Positions 42,635 to 51,245 of a stretch of 64,000 nt of DNA are shown piece after piece. Source of the stretch: CAWGCE01 sp964480915 (GTDB taxonomy: Bacteria; Planctomycetota; Planctomycetia; Pirellulales; Pirellulaceae). The notes under the pieces were generated by a model. That model ran no database searches. It saw only the letters and a list, made by a program, of their open reading frames with translations, and was not told the origin of the DNA. The translations under genes and the position numbers were made by a program. Every line of letters begins with the position of its first letter. The first letter of the stretch is position 1. The DNA is taken from contig CAYZRS010000001.1 in the NCBI GenBank assembly GCA_964480915.1, positions 116,727 through 180,726 of the forward strand, written 5' to 3'.

Positions 42635-44116
42635 CTATTTGGCTTTTGACCAATCGCGTCGTTGCCGACTGCTGGGAATGTCCATCTTCTTGCGATACTT
42701 CGTGACGGTTCGGCGGGCGACTTTCAAACCATGCTTGGACAGTTGGTCGACCAGTTGGTCGTCGCTGAAAGGCTTGCTCTTATCTTCCGCATCGATGACT
42801 TCTTGTAGCTTGTTGCGGATGGCGTCCCAGGCGATCTCTTCGCCATCGGCGCTCGTTGTGCCGCCGACGAAGAAACGTCGCAAGGCGAACACACCGCGTG
42901 GTGTTTGAATCCACTTGTCGTCGACGGCGCGACTGACGGTCGTGACGTGAACGCCTACCTTATCGGCAATCTGTTGCATTTTGAGCGGTTCAATCGATTC
43001 CGGGCCGTCTTCGATGAACTTGTTCTGGTGGTCGACAATCGCTTGGGCGACGCGAGTCAGCGTGTCACGCCGCTGAGCGATGGAATCGATCAACCAGCCC
43101 GCGGCGTTTACCTTGCGTTTGATGTATTCTTTTTCTTCCGGTGTCGCATCGCTGCTCATCAGCCGTTCACGATAGTAATTGCTGATGCGCAACTGAGGTG
43201 TGCGACCTTCCTCCATCCAGACACGGTACGAGCCATCCTCGTTGACGTCGAGAAAGACATCGGGAATGACCGTTTGGACGTGGACATTTTGGAAGCTGGC
43301 ACCCGGCTTGGGGTTCAGTCGTTTGACTTCGTCCCAAATTTCTCGGATATCGTCGATTGACCAGCCGGTCTTTTTCTGAATGAGCGGCATCCGGTTTTCT
43401 TTGAGATCTTCCAGATGATTCGAGATCAGAATGTGCATCTCTTCGTACAACGGATCATCCAGCGGCAACTGAAGCAACAAACATTCACGCAGATCGCGGG
43501 CACCCACACCGGCCGGTTCGAGGCCTTGGACGATCTTCAACGCCTCTTCGGCCAGTTTCAGCTCGATTTCATCCGCCGTCGGAGGCAACAGGTCTGGCAA
43601 GCTGGATTGCAAGTAACCGTTCGAATCGAGGCTGCTCACAACTCGTTCACACATGCGGAGCAGGTTCGTCGGCAAGTCCAGCTCATGGAGCTGCAGGTCG
43701 AGAGCGTCTCTTAGGGTGACGGGGCGAGCGGCCAGATTTGCGATCTGATCGTGCTGCCGGTCTGATGCTTGTTGGACGCGGTTCGAAGAGGGCTTCGGGC
43801 CGTCGAAGTGGTCCGGGATTTCACGATGGAGGTCGAGCAACCGCTCGAAGTCGTCCTTACCGCTTTTGTCGTCAACAACGAGTTCCTTTTCACCCGTCGC
43901 CGTCGGTGCATCTGGATTCTCGCGGTCGGCGCTGCTATCAGGAGCTGGGAAATCTTCCTCGATCCGCTCGAGGAGGGGGTTTTCGCTGAGCTCGGAATCG
44001 ATCCGAGCTTCCAATGCTTGGATGGGCAGCTGCAGGATTTCCATGGATTGAATCATCCGTGGAGCCAGGATCTGCTTTTGTGTTTGCCGTTGTTCTAGCC
44101 CGAATGAAAGTCGCAT
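42635..44116 (-). CDS. rpoN: RNA polymerase sigma-54 factor
   Basis: A 493-aa sigma-54. Region I 'MRLSFGLEQRQTQKQILAPR' and 'MIQSMEILQLPIQALE'; the core-binding part with 'LRECLLLQLP'; the HTH 'MQQIADKVGVHVTTVSRAVD' and 'KWIQTPRGVFALRRFF'; and the RpoN box 'ARRTVTKYRKKMDIPSS' at the C-terminus. The region is complete. Sigma-54 needs AAA+ activators, none of which is in the window. No 'yhbH/hpf' or ptsN genes follow. Confidence 0.97.
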   Translation of the reverse strand: MRLSFGLEQRQTQKQILAPRMIQSMEILQLPIQALEARIDSELSENPLLERIEEDFPAPDSSADRENPDAPTATGEKELVVDDKSGKDDFERLLDLHREIPDHFDGPKPSSNRVQQASDRQHDQIANLAARPVTLRDALDLQLHELDLPTNLLRMCERVVSSLDSNGYLQSSLPDLLPPTADEIELKLAEEALKIVQGLEPAGVGARDLRECLLLQLPLDDPLYEEMHILISNHLEDLKENRMPLIQKKTGWSIDDIREIWDEVKRLNPKPGASFQNVHVQTVIPDVFLDVNEDGSYRVWMEEGRTPQLRISNYYRERLMSSDATPEEKEYIKRKVNAAGWLIDSIAQRRDTLTRVAQAIVDHQNKFIEDGPESIEPLKMQQIADKVGVHVTTVSRAVDDKWIQTPRGVFALRRFFVGGTTSADGEEIAWDAIRNKLQEVIDAEDKSKPFSDDQLVDQLSKHGLKVARRTVTKYRKKMDIPSSRQRRDWSKAK

Positions 44117-44687
44117 CGTGCGCTAGGTCCTCAAAAAGTGGCGGAATAATTCACCCTTCAACCGTCGGCTGAGCATGTTCCGTGCCATACCAGCCTCCAA
44201 TTCTACCTTGAGAATTGAGAAAAGGCGAATGAGTTGACGGAAGTCGTTACCAGTTATTTGGTTTGGAAAAATCCATAAAATTTCCAGCAGTCGCTTGCCT
44301 TGGGCAAAAACGAGTCTAGACGCCACTTTTCGCGACGAAAATGGCAGAACGAAGGGAGCCCGAGAAAACGGGGGCAACCGAATGTTATCTGTCGAAAGCT
44401 GGTCTGGAAAAGGACATCTCGGTGCNNNNNNNNNNNNNNNNNNNNNNNNNNNNNNNNNNNNNNNNNNNNNNNNNNNNNNNNNNNNNNNNNNNNNNNNNNN
44501 NNNNNNNNNNNNNNNNNNNNNNNNNGGGGCAACCGAATGTTATCTGTCGAAAGCTGGTCTGGAAAAGGACATCTCGGTGCCGCCTCGAATCGTGAAATGG
44601 CGGAATCTGCCATGGCGAAGACAAGGGTATAACCGGCTGATGTTGCTCGCCAAGGTGTGCATTTCGCGAGCTGTATTGCGAGCTGCA
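44117..44687. other. Intergenic stretch with a probably spurious 100-N gap
   Basis: No gene is recognised. The N run at 44426-44525 is flanked by two identical 55-bp copies (44371-44425 and 44526-44580), so the contigs most likely overlap and no bases are missing. When the duplicate is merged the frames on both strands remain without family features. The sequence just upstream of rpoN should hold its promoter. Confidence 0.8.
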
Positions 44688-45167
44688 TTACCGAGGGTGG
44701 AGGAAACCGAGGTGATGTGCGGCGTGCATGAGCCCGACTTTCAATGCCGTTTCGACGTCCGTTTCGCCAAACAGTGGTGAAGCGTGCATTTCGCCTTGGT
44801 ATTCGCTCAATCGAATCGCGGTCTCCCTTAGCTTGCGGACGGCCTCCTCTTCCGAGATATCGCCAGCCGAGGGAACGGTCTTCGGGTCAGTCATCATGCC
44901 GCTTGAAAAACCTTCGGCCAGTATTTTCTTTTTCATGCCGGGACCGACCGTCTTTTTCATCAGCCACAGCATGATTCGAATCGGAGCGGGCGCCTGAGGG
45001 AACCCGTCCATCGGGTAGCGCATCCATTCGTTGATGTGCATGCAGGTTTGGGCGAGGTCCCAATTTCCTTTTTGTTCATAACCGCGACTGGCCAGGATAT
45101 CGACGTCGCGCACCAGATCATCGATGCATCGGAATTCCAATGGGCGTTTATCAGAATCGCTGGGCAT
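44688..45167 (-). CDS. DUF1569 (DinB-like) protein
   Basis: A 159-aa helical protein. 'DLVRDVDILASRGYEQKGNW' , 'LAQTCMHINEWMRYPMDGF' and 'LMHAAHHLGFLHPR' match DUF1569, with His/Asp residues placed as in DinB-type metal sites ('CMHINEW', 'MHAAHHLGFL'). Members may be metal-dependent thiol or small-molecule transferases; function unknown. Alone on its strand, 53 bases from the ybaB stop. Confidence 0.85.
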   Translation of the reverse strand: MPSDSDKRPLEFRCIDDLVRDVDILASRGYEQKGNWDLAQTCMHINEWMRYPMDGFPQAPAPIRIMLWLMKKTVGPGMKKKILAEGFSSGMMTDPKTVPSAGDISEEEAVRKLRETAIRLSEYQGEMHASPLFGETDVETALKVGLMHAAHHLGFLHPR

Positions 45168-45220
45168 GTGCTGGACCTGCGGTGTGACTCAACAGTGGTA
45201 TTACCGGATTGCAAGTGGAA

Positions 45221-45634
45221 TTAAGAGGACGCTGGACCGGCTGGGGATTCGGGGTCGGTCGCAGAGGGATCCTCAATGCCGGCAAATTTCGCAATCGCTT
45301 CCTGAATGCCGGGTATGGGCAGATTCAAATCGCTGGTGATCGACTGCAATTTCTCGGCATGCATCGCTTTGGCTTTTTGAATCGCCGCATTCACCGCCGC
45401 GGGAATGAGGTCCTCGAGCATTTCGACTTCGTTTTTTTCCACGAGAGACGGATCGAGTTTCACCTTTAGGACTTCACCGACACCATTCATTTCCACCGCG
45501 ACCAGCCCGCCACCAGCATGGCCTTCCACACGCTGAGCCCGCAGCTCTTCTTTGATCTCTTCCATCTTGCCGCCCATTTGCTGAGCCTGTCCGAGCAGCG
45601 ACGTCAGATTGCCGAGGTTTTTAAACAGATTCAC
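45221..45634 (-). CDS. ybaB: YbaB/EbfC nucleoid-associated protein
   Basis: About 137 aa from a GTG start at 45634, preceded by 'aaggacctcctc'; the longer frame includes no family sequence. Core 'NLTSLLGQAQQMGGKMEEIK' and 'VEGHAGGGLVAVEMNGVGEV', with 'LEDLIPAAVNAAIQKAK'. It binds DNA as a dimer and usually sits after dnaX, as here (80 bases). recR, the common third gene, is not next. Confidence 0.93.
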   Translation of the reverse strand: MNLFKNLGNLTSLLGQAQQMGGKMEEIKEELRAQRVEGHAGGGLVAVEMNGVGEVLKVKLDPSLVEKNEVEMLEDLIPAAVNAAIQKAKAMHAEKLQSITSDLNLPIPGIQEAIAKFAGIEDPSATDPESPAGPASS

Positions 45635-45714
45635 GAGGAGGTCCTTTTTCTGGAGTGGGACAATCAGGTCCGAGGCGAAGACGATTCGCATGGTCTGCAG
45701 CGGTCTCGTTCGAT

Positions 45715-47670
45715 TTAGGATTTCTTATCCTGAACGGCTGACACGTCGGCTCCGAAGAGCTCCATTGCCTGCTTCACCATGGGATGTTCATAGCTTTCGC
45801 GGATCAATTCCGATTGGGAGCGTTTGGTCGTGGTTCGTGCCGTCTGCTTCGTGGCCGTCTCTTTGACATCGACGGACAAGGTGACTTTGTGCCCAACGAT
45901 GCTTGTGAGTGCCGCTTCGAGGACTTCTTTGTGGTCGGGCCGCTTGCAGCGATTGGCGTAGTAGGCCGAATTCAAAGTGACGGTGAGGTGATGATCACCG
46001 TCGACGCGCACCGAGTCATACTGCCGGGCCGCATCGGCCGCCAAACCTTCCAGCTGCTCGATACTTTTTTCCCAGATGCTCGTGGCGGTCTGTTCGTTCA
46101 GTGCCGTTGTGGCGACCGGAGCCGCATTAGCCAGCGTCGCCGCGGCGATGCTGGCAGCTGGTGCGACCGCTGCGGCTGCCGTGACAACGGGCGAAACCTC
46201 GGCGGCCACGGCGACGTTTTCAGGCTCCACAGTTGTCTGGGGCATTGGCATCGGCGCTTCGGTTGGCCGCGTCGCTTCCGGTGCGATCGATGGAGCCGCC
46301 GCTTCGGTTGACGGGGTTGCCAGGTCTAACGAAGCTGTCGGATTCGTCGGTGGAACGGCCGGTTCTTCAACGGAGGTCGGCGGCGCGGGTGGCGGATCAG
46401 CCGGCGCCGGCGGAGTTGGCGTCGGCGTCGCGACGGCCGGTGGGATCACTTTTTTTTTCTGGCTCGCGGCTCGCGGTCGAGCTGCCGGTAATGAAGTGCT
46501 TCCGCTTCGTACTTGCGTCACTAACGAAGCCAGATCTTCCAGGTGAGCCAGTTGGCTGATGCGGACGAGTGCCAGCTCCACCAGTGTTCGGCGCTGCAAA
46601 CTCAACCGCATTCTGGCAATCGCTTGATCGATGATCTGGGCCGCTGCCAGTACCGTGGCCACGCCCCAGGCTTCGCCGAGAGATTGAATCCGTGCGAATT
46701 CGGCCGAAGTCGAGTGACGCATCAGCGAGGCTTCGCAGCCGACGCCGGCCGACATGATATCGCGGAAGTAGCCGAGCAGCTGTTCTGCCAACTGCCCCAC
46801 ATCGACACCTTCCAAAACCGCTGCGTCCAATTCGGCCAGCGCCGTGGCCGCATCTTGTTCGTACAAAGCATCCACGATTGCCGACAGACGATGCGTTCGT
46901 GCCGTGCCCAGCATGCCGTGCAACGTATCGGCGGTGATCTTGTCGCCACTGAACGAAATAACCTGCTCTAGCATCGATTGGCTGTCACGCATCGAACCGC
47001 CCGCGCGTCGCGCCAGCATTTGCAACGCTTCATCGTCCGCTGTCGCACCTTCGGCAGCGACGATCTCTCTCAACCGGACGACAATCGACTCACTCGCAAT
47101 CGGCGCGAAATCGAATCGCTGGCAACGCGACAGGACAGTGATCGGAATCTTTTCTGGATCGGTCGTGCAGAAAATGAATTTGACATGCTCTGGTGGTTCT
47201 TCCAGCGTCTTCAGGAGTGCATTGAACGCCTCCTTCGTGAGCATGTGGACTTCATCAATGATGTAGACCTTGAAGCGAGCTCGGCTCGGCCGGATACCAA
47301 CGTTGGATCGCAGCTGGCGGATTTCATCAATACCGCGGTTACTGGCGCCGTCGATTTCCAAAACGTCGACATCATTGCCATTGGCGACCGCTTCGCAAAT
47401 GTCGCAAGCATCACACGGCGTACCGGCTGGACCGGCGACGCAGTTGAGGCATTTCGAAAGGATGCGAGCGGCCGAGGTCTTGCCCACACCGCGGGCCCCG
47501 GTGAAAAGGTAGGCATGCCCGACGCGGTTCGTTTCGATGGCGTTTTTCAGCGCCTGCGTGACTTGCTGCTGACCGACAAGATCGTCGAATGTCTGCGGCC
47601 GGTATCGCCGAGCCACCACGACATAGTCGGCGCTCTTGGCCGTGGACGGCGTTCCGTGGTCGTCACTCAT
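45715..47670 (-). CDS. dnaX: DNA polymerase III gamma/tau subunit
   Basis: A 651-aa clamp-loader subunit. AAA+ domain with Walker A 'TGARGVGKTSAARIL', zinc-finger cysteines in 'CLNCVAGPAGTPCDACDIC', 'YIIDEVHMLTKEAFNALLKT' and 'STFCTT'-like sensor 'FIFCTTDPEKIPITVLSRCQ'. Domain III follows to about residue 370, then a Pro/Ala-rich linker and a C-terminal region needed for DnaE binding. At residues 404-407 a Lys run is encoded by A9 (46450-46458), a slippery site. The upstream SRP RNA and downstream ybaB repeat a conserved order (SRP RNA-dnaX-ybaB). Confidence 0.97.
   Translation of the reverse strand: MSDDHGTPSTAKSADYVVVARRYRPQTFDDLVGQQQVTQALKNAIETNRVGHAYLFTGARGVGKTSAARILSKCLNCVAGPAGTPCDACDICEAVANGNDVDVLEIDGASNRGIDEIRQLRSNVGIRPSRARFKVYIIDEVHMLTKEAFNALLKTLEEPPEHVKFIFCTTDPEKIPITVLSRCQRFDFAPIASESIVVRLREIVAAEGATADDEALQMLARRAGGSMRDSQSMLEQVISFSGDKITADTLHGMLGTARTHRLSAIVDALYEQDAATALAELDAAVLEGVDVGQLAEQLLGYFRDIMSAGVGCEASLMRHSTSAEFARIQSLGEAWGVATVLAAAQIIDQAIARMRLSLQRRTLVELALVRISQLAHLEDLASLVTQVRSGSTSLPAARPRAASQKKKVIPPAVATPTPTPPAPADPPPAPPTSVEEPAVPPTNPTASLDLATPSTEAAAPSIAPEATRPTEAPMPMPQTTVEPENVAVAAEVSPVVTAAAAVAPAASIAAATLANAAPVATTALNEQTATSIWEKSIEQLEGLAADAARQYDSVRVDGDHHLTVTLNSAYYANRCKRPDHKEVLEAALTSIVGHKVTLSVDVKETATKQTARTTTKRSQSELIRESYEHPMVKQAMELFGADVSAVQDKKS
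46450..46458 (-). other. A9 slippery tract in dnaX
   Basis: Nine consecutive A on the coding strand, read as 'CAG AAA AAA AAA GTG'. A +1 shift (or -2) meets TGA at once ('AAG TGA'); a -1 shift meets TGA after about 17 codons. Either would truncate the product just past residue 405, at a position comparable to the gamma protein of E. coli (431 of 643 residues). Slippage at this site is inferred. Confidence 0.6.
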
Positions 47671-47711
47671 GCTCGTTCCCTGACGCTGCCAGCTTGGCTG
47701 CTCTGAAGAGG

Positions 47712-47789
47712 CCCTCGCACAAGAGTACCCCGCTTAGGGCTGCTCCGGTTAAGGCCTGACCCGATTCACGGTTCCCCCTCGCGAGGGCC
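47712..47789 (-). ncRNA. ffs: Small bacterial SRP RNA (4.5S type)
   Basis: On the minus strand the RNA has a perfect 9-bp terminal helix, 'ggccctcgc' (47789-47781) with 'gcgagggcc' (47720-47712), and an apical core 'gggtcaggcc-ttaa-ccgg' followed by 'agcagccctaa', the SRP domain IV signature (GGUCAGG...AGCAGCC) where Ffh binds. The apical loop appears as UUAACC or UUAA rather than GGAA. It lies 41 bases upstream of dnaX, the usual neighbour. The precise ends are uncertain by a few bases. Confidence 0.9.
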
Positions 47790-47891
47790 ACTTCAAAGCA
47801 GCTCGCACAATCACGTTTTTTACGTCTTCTGCCGCCGTCCGACAATGGGCTCACTTGACCAAATTGGTCGGTGGGCCTTCTACTTTGGGGT

Positions 47892-48605
47892 ATGAGTGCT
47901 CCTGGAGACTATTCTGTACTAAGCGCCGCTGAAATCCAAAAGACGATTTCGGCCGTTTGTAAGCGCACTTCCGATCGTTTTCCCGATGCGGGGCTGGCCA
48001 ATGTCGGCCTCCGCTTGCTGGCGATTTCCAATCAGGCGGCCGAGCGATCCCGTCTGATCAATCGCCCCATCTATTGGGTCCGTATCCTGTCGATGGTCAT
48101 TGTCTCGGTCGTGGTCGGCCTTTGTCTCGATATTCCTTGGCTTTTCAGCCCGCACCGTGGTTCGTTGGATTGGGTCGAAGCGGTCGAGTTGCTCGAACCG
48201 GCCATGAATATCGTCGTCCTGATCGGCGCCCTAATCTACTTCTTTATCTCGCTGGAACGCCGCTTTAAGCGTGGAAAGGCCCTGGAGGCGATCCACGAGC
48301 TACGCTCCGTCGCTCACATTATCGACATGCACCAATTGTCGAAAGATCCGGAAGAGTTGCTGGAACTATCCAAAAGCGAAACGGAAGCCGGCGTCCGCCA
48401 ACTGACGCGAACCGAGTTGCAAAAATATTTGGATTATTGCAGTGAATTTCTGTCACTCACCGGAAAAATTGCCGCGCTTTATGTCCAGGGATTTGATGAC
48501 CCGGTCACGATTGCGTCGGTCAACGAAGTGGAAGAGCTGTGCACCGGATTGAGCCGCAAGATTTGGCAGAAGATCATGATCCTACACGAAGCGGTTGGCG
48601 AGTAA
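47892..48605 (+). CDS. Two-TM protein of unknown function
   Basis: About 237 aa from the ATG at 47892. Two membrane segments, about 63-80 ('WVRILSMVIVSVVVGLCLDI') and 105-122 ('AMNIVVLIGALIYFFISLE'). The cytoplasmic C-terminal part is helical and charged ('EAIHELRSVAHIIDMHQLSK', 'ELQKYLDYCSEFLSLTGKI'). No family recognised. It diverges from the SRP RNA/dnaX unit. Confidence 0.6.
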   Translation: MSAPGDYSVLSAAEIQKTISAVCKRTSDRFPDAGLANVGLRLLAISNQAAERSRLINRPIYWVRILSMVIVSVVVGLCLDIPWLFSPHRGSLDWVEAVELLEPAMNIVVLIGALIYFFISLERRFKRGKALEAIHELRSVAHIIDMHQLSKDPEELLELSKSETEAGVRQLTRTELQKYLDYCSEFLSLTGKIAALYVQGFDDPVTIASVNEVEELCTGLSRKIWQKIMILHEAVGE

Positions 48606-48635
48606 TTCGCGCCTTCGGCGGCCGCCGGTGAAGTG

Positions 48636-49586
48636 TTAGCGACCGAAATCGTTCCGCGTCGATTGGGCTCGGTAGACATCGAGACTAATCGAGTCGTCTA
48701 AAAAATCGATGTGACCATCGGCATAACAGAAGTTAGCGCCACCTTGATGGGTGCTCCCAAAAGCGCCGTTTTGACGTTCGCGAACGAACCCGTCGCCCGG
48801 TTGTGTATTCAGAGGGTTCGCTGTCGATCGCAGACAGTCGGCGTTCACGAGTGCATACGACCAAGTATTGGAAGATTCCCAGGTGTCGGAGAGCAGGACT
48901 TCGCCGAGCATCATCGTCTTCGATGTGCCGTCTTTCAGTTGTCGCAGCTTGATCTTCTTGACGTACAGGAACATGCCGTCATTTTCGAATTTTGCAACAT
49001 GCAATTCAGCGTCTGGCCCCAAGGTTCCTTGCACAAACGCGTAGCTCGATGTGGCCGCACTGACTGGGAAGTAGACCTCGCTGATCGGCTGGGACTGATC
49101 GCTGGGGCAAATGAAGATGCCCAGCCGTTCCTTGATGCCGGCACACTTTAGGCTATTCGCGTACCATTGCAGGTCGTCGACGTTTCGATTCCACAAGCCG
49201 CCGTTGTGAACGTCGAGTTGTTGGTAAAGCGATACTTCCTCGACAAAAGGCAGCATCTCAACGAAACCGCTCGCGGCGGTCTTCTCGGCGGCATCCAGTC
49301 CGGCGGGGCAGGCGTCAATCGACATGTCGTCGCCCGTGTCATCACAACCGATTCGCCCAGGTGGGAATGTTCGCCGAGCTGCTTCGAAGTTTAAGAGTGC
49401 CAGACCCGCCTGCCGAAGTTTGTTAGAACAGCTCATGCGACGAGCGCTCTCGCGGGCGGCGTTGACGGCTGGGAGCAGCATTGCCACCAAGGTGGCAATG
49501 ATCGAGATCACGACCAGCAATTCGACGAGCGTGAAGCCGGCGGAGCCTGCGCGATCTCGCTTGAACTCGCATTGGAAGACTTGCAT
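48636..49586 (-). CDS. DUF1559 type II pseudopilin-like protein
   Basis: A 316-aa protein from the ATG at 49586 (GTG at 49589 is also possible). The prepilin N-terminus 'GFTLVELLVVISIIATLVAM' follows a basic stretch; it should be cleaved before the Phe by a prepilin peptidase. The DUF1559 domain follows, with 'PAVNAARESARRMSCSNKLR' and the C-terminal 'GGANFCYADGHIDFLDDS', the H-x-D-G motif of the family. This family is heavily expanded in planctomycetes and may form surface or secretion pseudopili. It is convergent with the two-TM gene. Confidence 0.93.
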   Translation of the reverse strand: MQVFQCEFKRDRAGSAGFTLVELLVVISIIATLVAMLLPAVNAARESARRMSCSNKLRQAGLALLNFEAARRTFPPGRIGCDDTGDDMSIDACPAGLDAAEKTAASGFVEMLPFVEEVSLYQQLDVHNGGLWNRNVDDLQWYANSLKCAGIKERLGIFICPSDQSQPISEVYFPVSAATSSYAFVQGTLGPDAELHVAKFENDGMFLYVKKIKLRQLKDGTSKTMMLGEVLLSDTWESSNTWSYALVNADCLRSTANPLNTQPGDGFVRERQNGAFGSTHQGGANFCYADGHIDFLDDSISLDVYRAQSTRNDFGR

Positions 49587-49749
49587 CACGTGCTGCCTTT
49601 CAGATCAATCGAACGGACCAGAAGCAAAAATCGGCCGCTGAGTGAGCATCATCGTCTCACGAAAGTGCTGCAAAATATAGGGTTTCGACCCGTCCGCAGA
49701 AAAAGTTTACGATCCAAGCAAGGAACCAGCCCGTTGACGACATCTTAAC

Positions 49750-50319
49750 ATGGTGCAACGTAACCGAACCATGAACCGACTCGATTTTGCCTCAGAATTT
49801 CAGGCAGTTCAGCGACGCCTGTGGCTGATCGCTGCTGCCTGCATTGGGGATCGCACCGAAGCGGATGATATTGTTCAGGAGGCGGCGATCGTCGCTTTTC
49901 GCAAAAGGCACGAGTTTCAGGTAGATACAAATTTTCTCGCGTGGCTCTCCCGCATCGTGCGGCACTGCGCGTCGAATCATAACCGTAAGTTCGCCGGGCG
50001 GAAGACATTCGCTACCGATCCGGGATCGCTGGATCGGGTTGCCAAGAAGACCGCAGCGGCTGCTAAACCGGACGGGGATGATCGTTGGGATGCCGAACAA
50101 CTGGGGCTTGATGACGAACTGATGCGTGCGTTGGATCAATTGTCCGAGGTGGCTCGCTGCTGTCTGTTGTTGCGAGTCATCGATGGTGCATCGTATGTCG
50201 AAATTTCCGAGTGTGTTGGGATACCTGAAGGGACAGCTATGAGTCACGTTCATCGCAGCAAGAAACTCATTCGTGAACGTTGGCGCAAGCCGATGTCACC
50301 CGAAGGAGGTGCACGATGA
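49750..50319 (+). CDS. ECF-type sigma factor
   Basis: A 189-aa sigma factor with region 2 'DEADDIVQEAAIVAF'-like 'TEADDIVQEAAIVAFRKRHE', 'FLAWLSRIVRHCASN', and region 4 'LSEVARCCLLLRVIDGAS' and 'ISECVGIPEGTAMSHVHRSK'. The stop overlaps the ATG of a membrane anti-sigma-like gene by four bases, the standard sigma/anti-sigma arrangement. Alternative ATG at 49771. Target genes unknown. Confidence 0.93.
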   Translation: MVQRNRTMNRLDFASEFQAVQRRLWLIAAACIGDRTEADDIVQEAAIVAFRKRHEFQVDTNFLAWLSRIVRHCASNHNRKFAGRKTFATDPGSLDRVAKKTAAAAKPDGDDRWDAEQLGLDDELMRALDQLSEVARCCLLLRVIDGASYVEISECVGIPEGTAMSHVHRSKKLIRERWRKPMSPEGGAR

Positions 50320-51110
50320 ATGGGGATCAGCGAGTGACCGAAAACGAATTGCTACGCTATCTCGACAAGCAATTGAGCGATGCGGAGACAGCCGATTTGC
50401 AGCGACGATTGGCCAACGACGAATCGGCGCAGCGGTGGCTGGCTCAATTGCTGGCGCAAGAAGATCAACTGGCTCACGCCTTGAAACGAACATTCGTGCC
50501 GCCCGAAAAGTCGGTCGCAGAAATCGAAGCGTGGTTCGTGGACGACCTGAAGGAAGCCGCCCCCGCGGTGTCGTTGGGGCAGGGCTCACGTTCGCGTCGT
50601 TCGATGCTCATCGCAGGTTGCGCGGTCGCTGCGGCGTTGACCGGGGTGATGCTCGTCGCAAATTGGGTGCGGCCGAAGAAGGTAGCGCCATTTTTCGAAC
50701 CACGCTCATTGGCGGCGATCTATACCGAAACCGTTCACAATGGATTTCAGCCCTATTATCTTTGCGACGACGAAGAACGATTTGCCCAGACGTTTGCGAA
50801 GCGGCAAGGTGTTCGCCTTCGCCTCGCGCCACTGCCTCCCAAGCGAAGCATGGCGGGTTTATCGTATCTCGGTGGTTCAAGTCGAGATGCGACCGCCATG
50901 CTTTGTTTTGTTGAAGATCGGCCGGTGGTGGTTTTCGTCGATCAAGCGGAGAATCAGAGGCATGCTGTGAGCGACGTGCCGGCTGGCGAATCCCTGTTTG
51001 TTCACGAATCGAAACTCGGTGATCTCGTCCTTTGGGAAGTCTCTCCATTCGCGCAGCCGATGATGATGCAGTTTCTCTTGGTGGAAGAGCTGGTCCAACC
51101 GTCGAACTAA
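50316..51110 (+). CDS. Membrane anti-sigma-factor-like protein
   Basis: About 264 aa from the ATG at 50316, with a strong site 'gaaggaggtgcac'. The N-terminal 85 residues are helical and cytoplasmic ('LLRYLDKQLSDAETADLQRR'), followed by one membrane segment ('SMLIAGCAVAAALTGVMLVA', about 95-117). The C-terminal part is outside and beta-rich with a conserved Trp/Phe pattern. No HxxxCxxC zinc motif is seen, so it is not a ZAS anti-sigma. Inference from the coupled sigma gene. Confidence 0.75.
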   Translation: MNGDQRVTENELLRYLDKQLSDAETADLQRRLANDESAQRWLAQLLAQEDQLAHALKRTFVPPEKSVAEIEAWFVDDLKEAAPAVSLGQGSRSRRSMLIAGCAVAAALTGVMLVANWVRPKKVAPFFEPRSLAAIYTETVHNGFQPYYLCDDEERFAQTFAKRQGVRLRLAPLPPKRSMAGLSYLGGSSRDATAMLCFVEDRPVVVFVDQAENQRHAVSDVPAGESLFVHESKLGDLVLWEVSPFAQPMMMQFLLVEELVQPSN

Positions 51111-51245
51111 GAGGCGGCCGAGAGCGGCGCCCCATGCTGGCTTGACGTGACCGCCCGCGATGGAAATCGAGCCTCGTTCGCGGCGCTGGCATGTTCGCTG
51201 GCCTGTTCGCTTGTCACAATGGCGTGGATGATTGACACTGGGGGC

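Noticed and set aside
44295..44780. Open frame through the N run
   Set aside because: Depends on 34 unknown codons and a duplicated contig end; the real part has no family resemblance.
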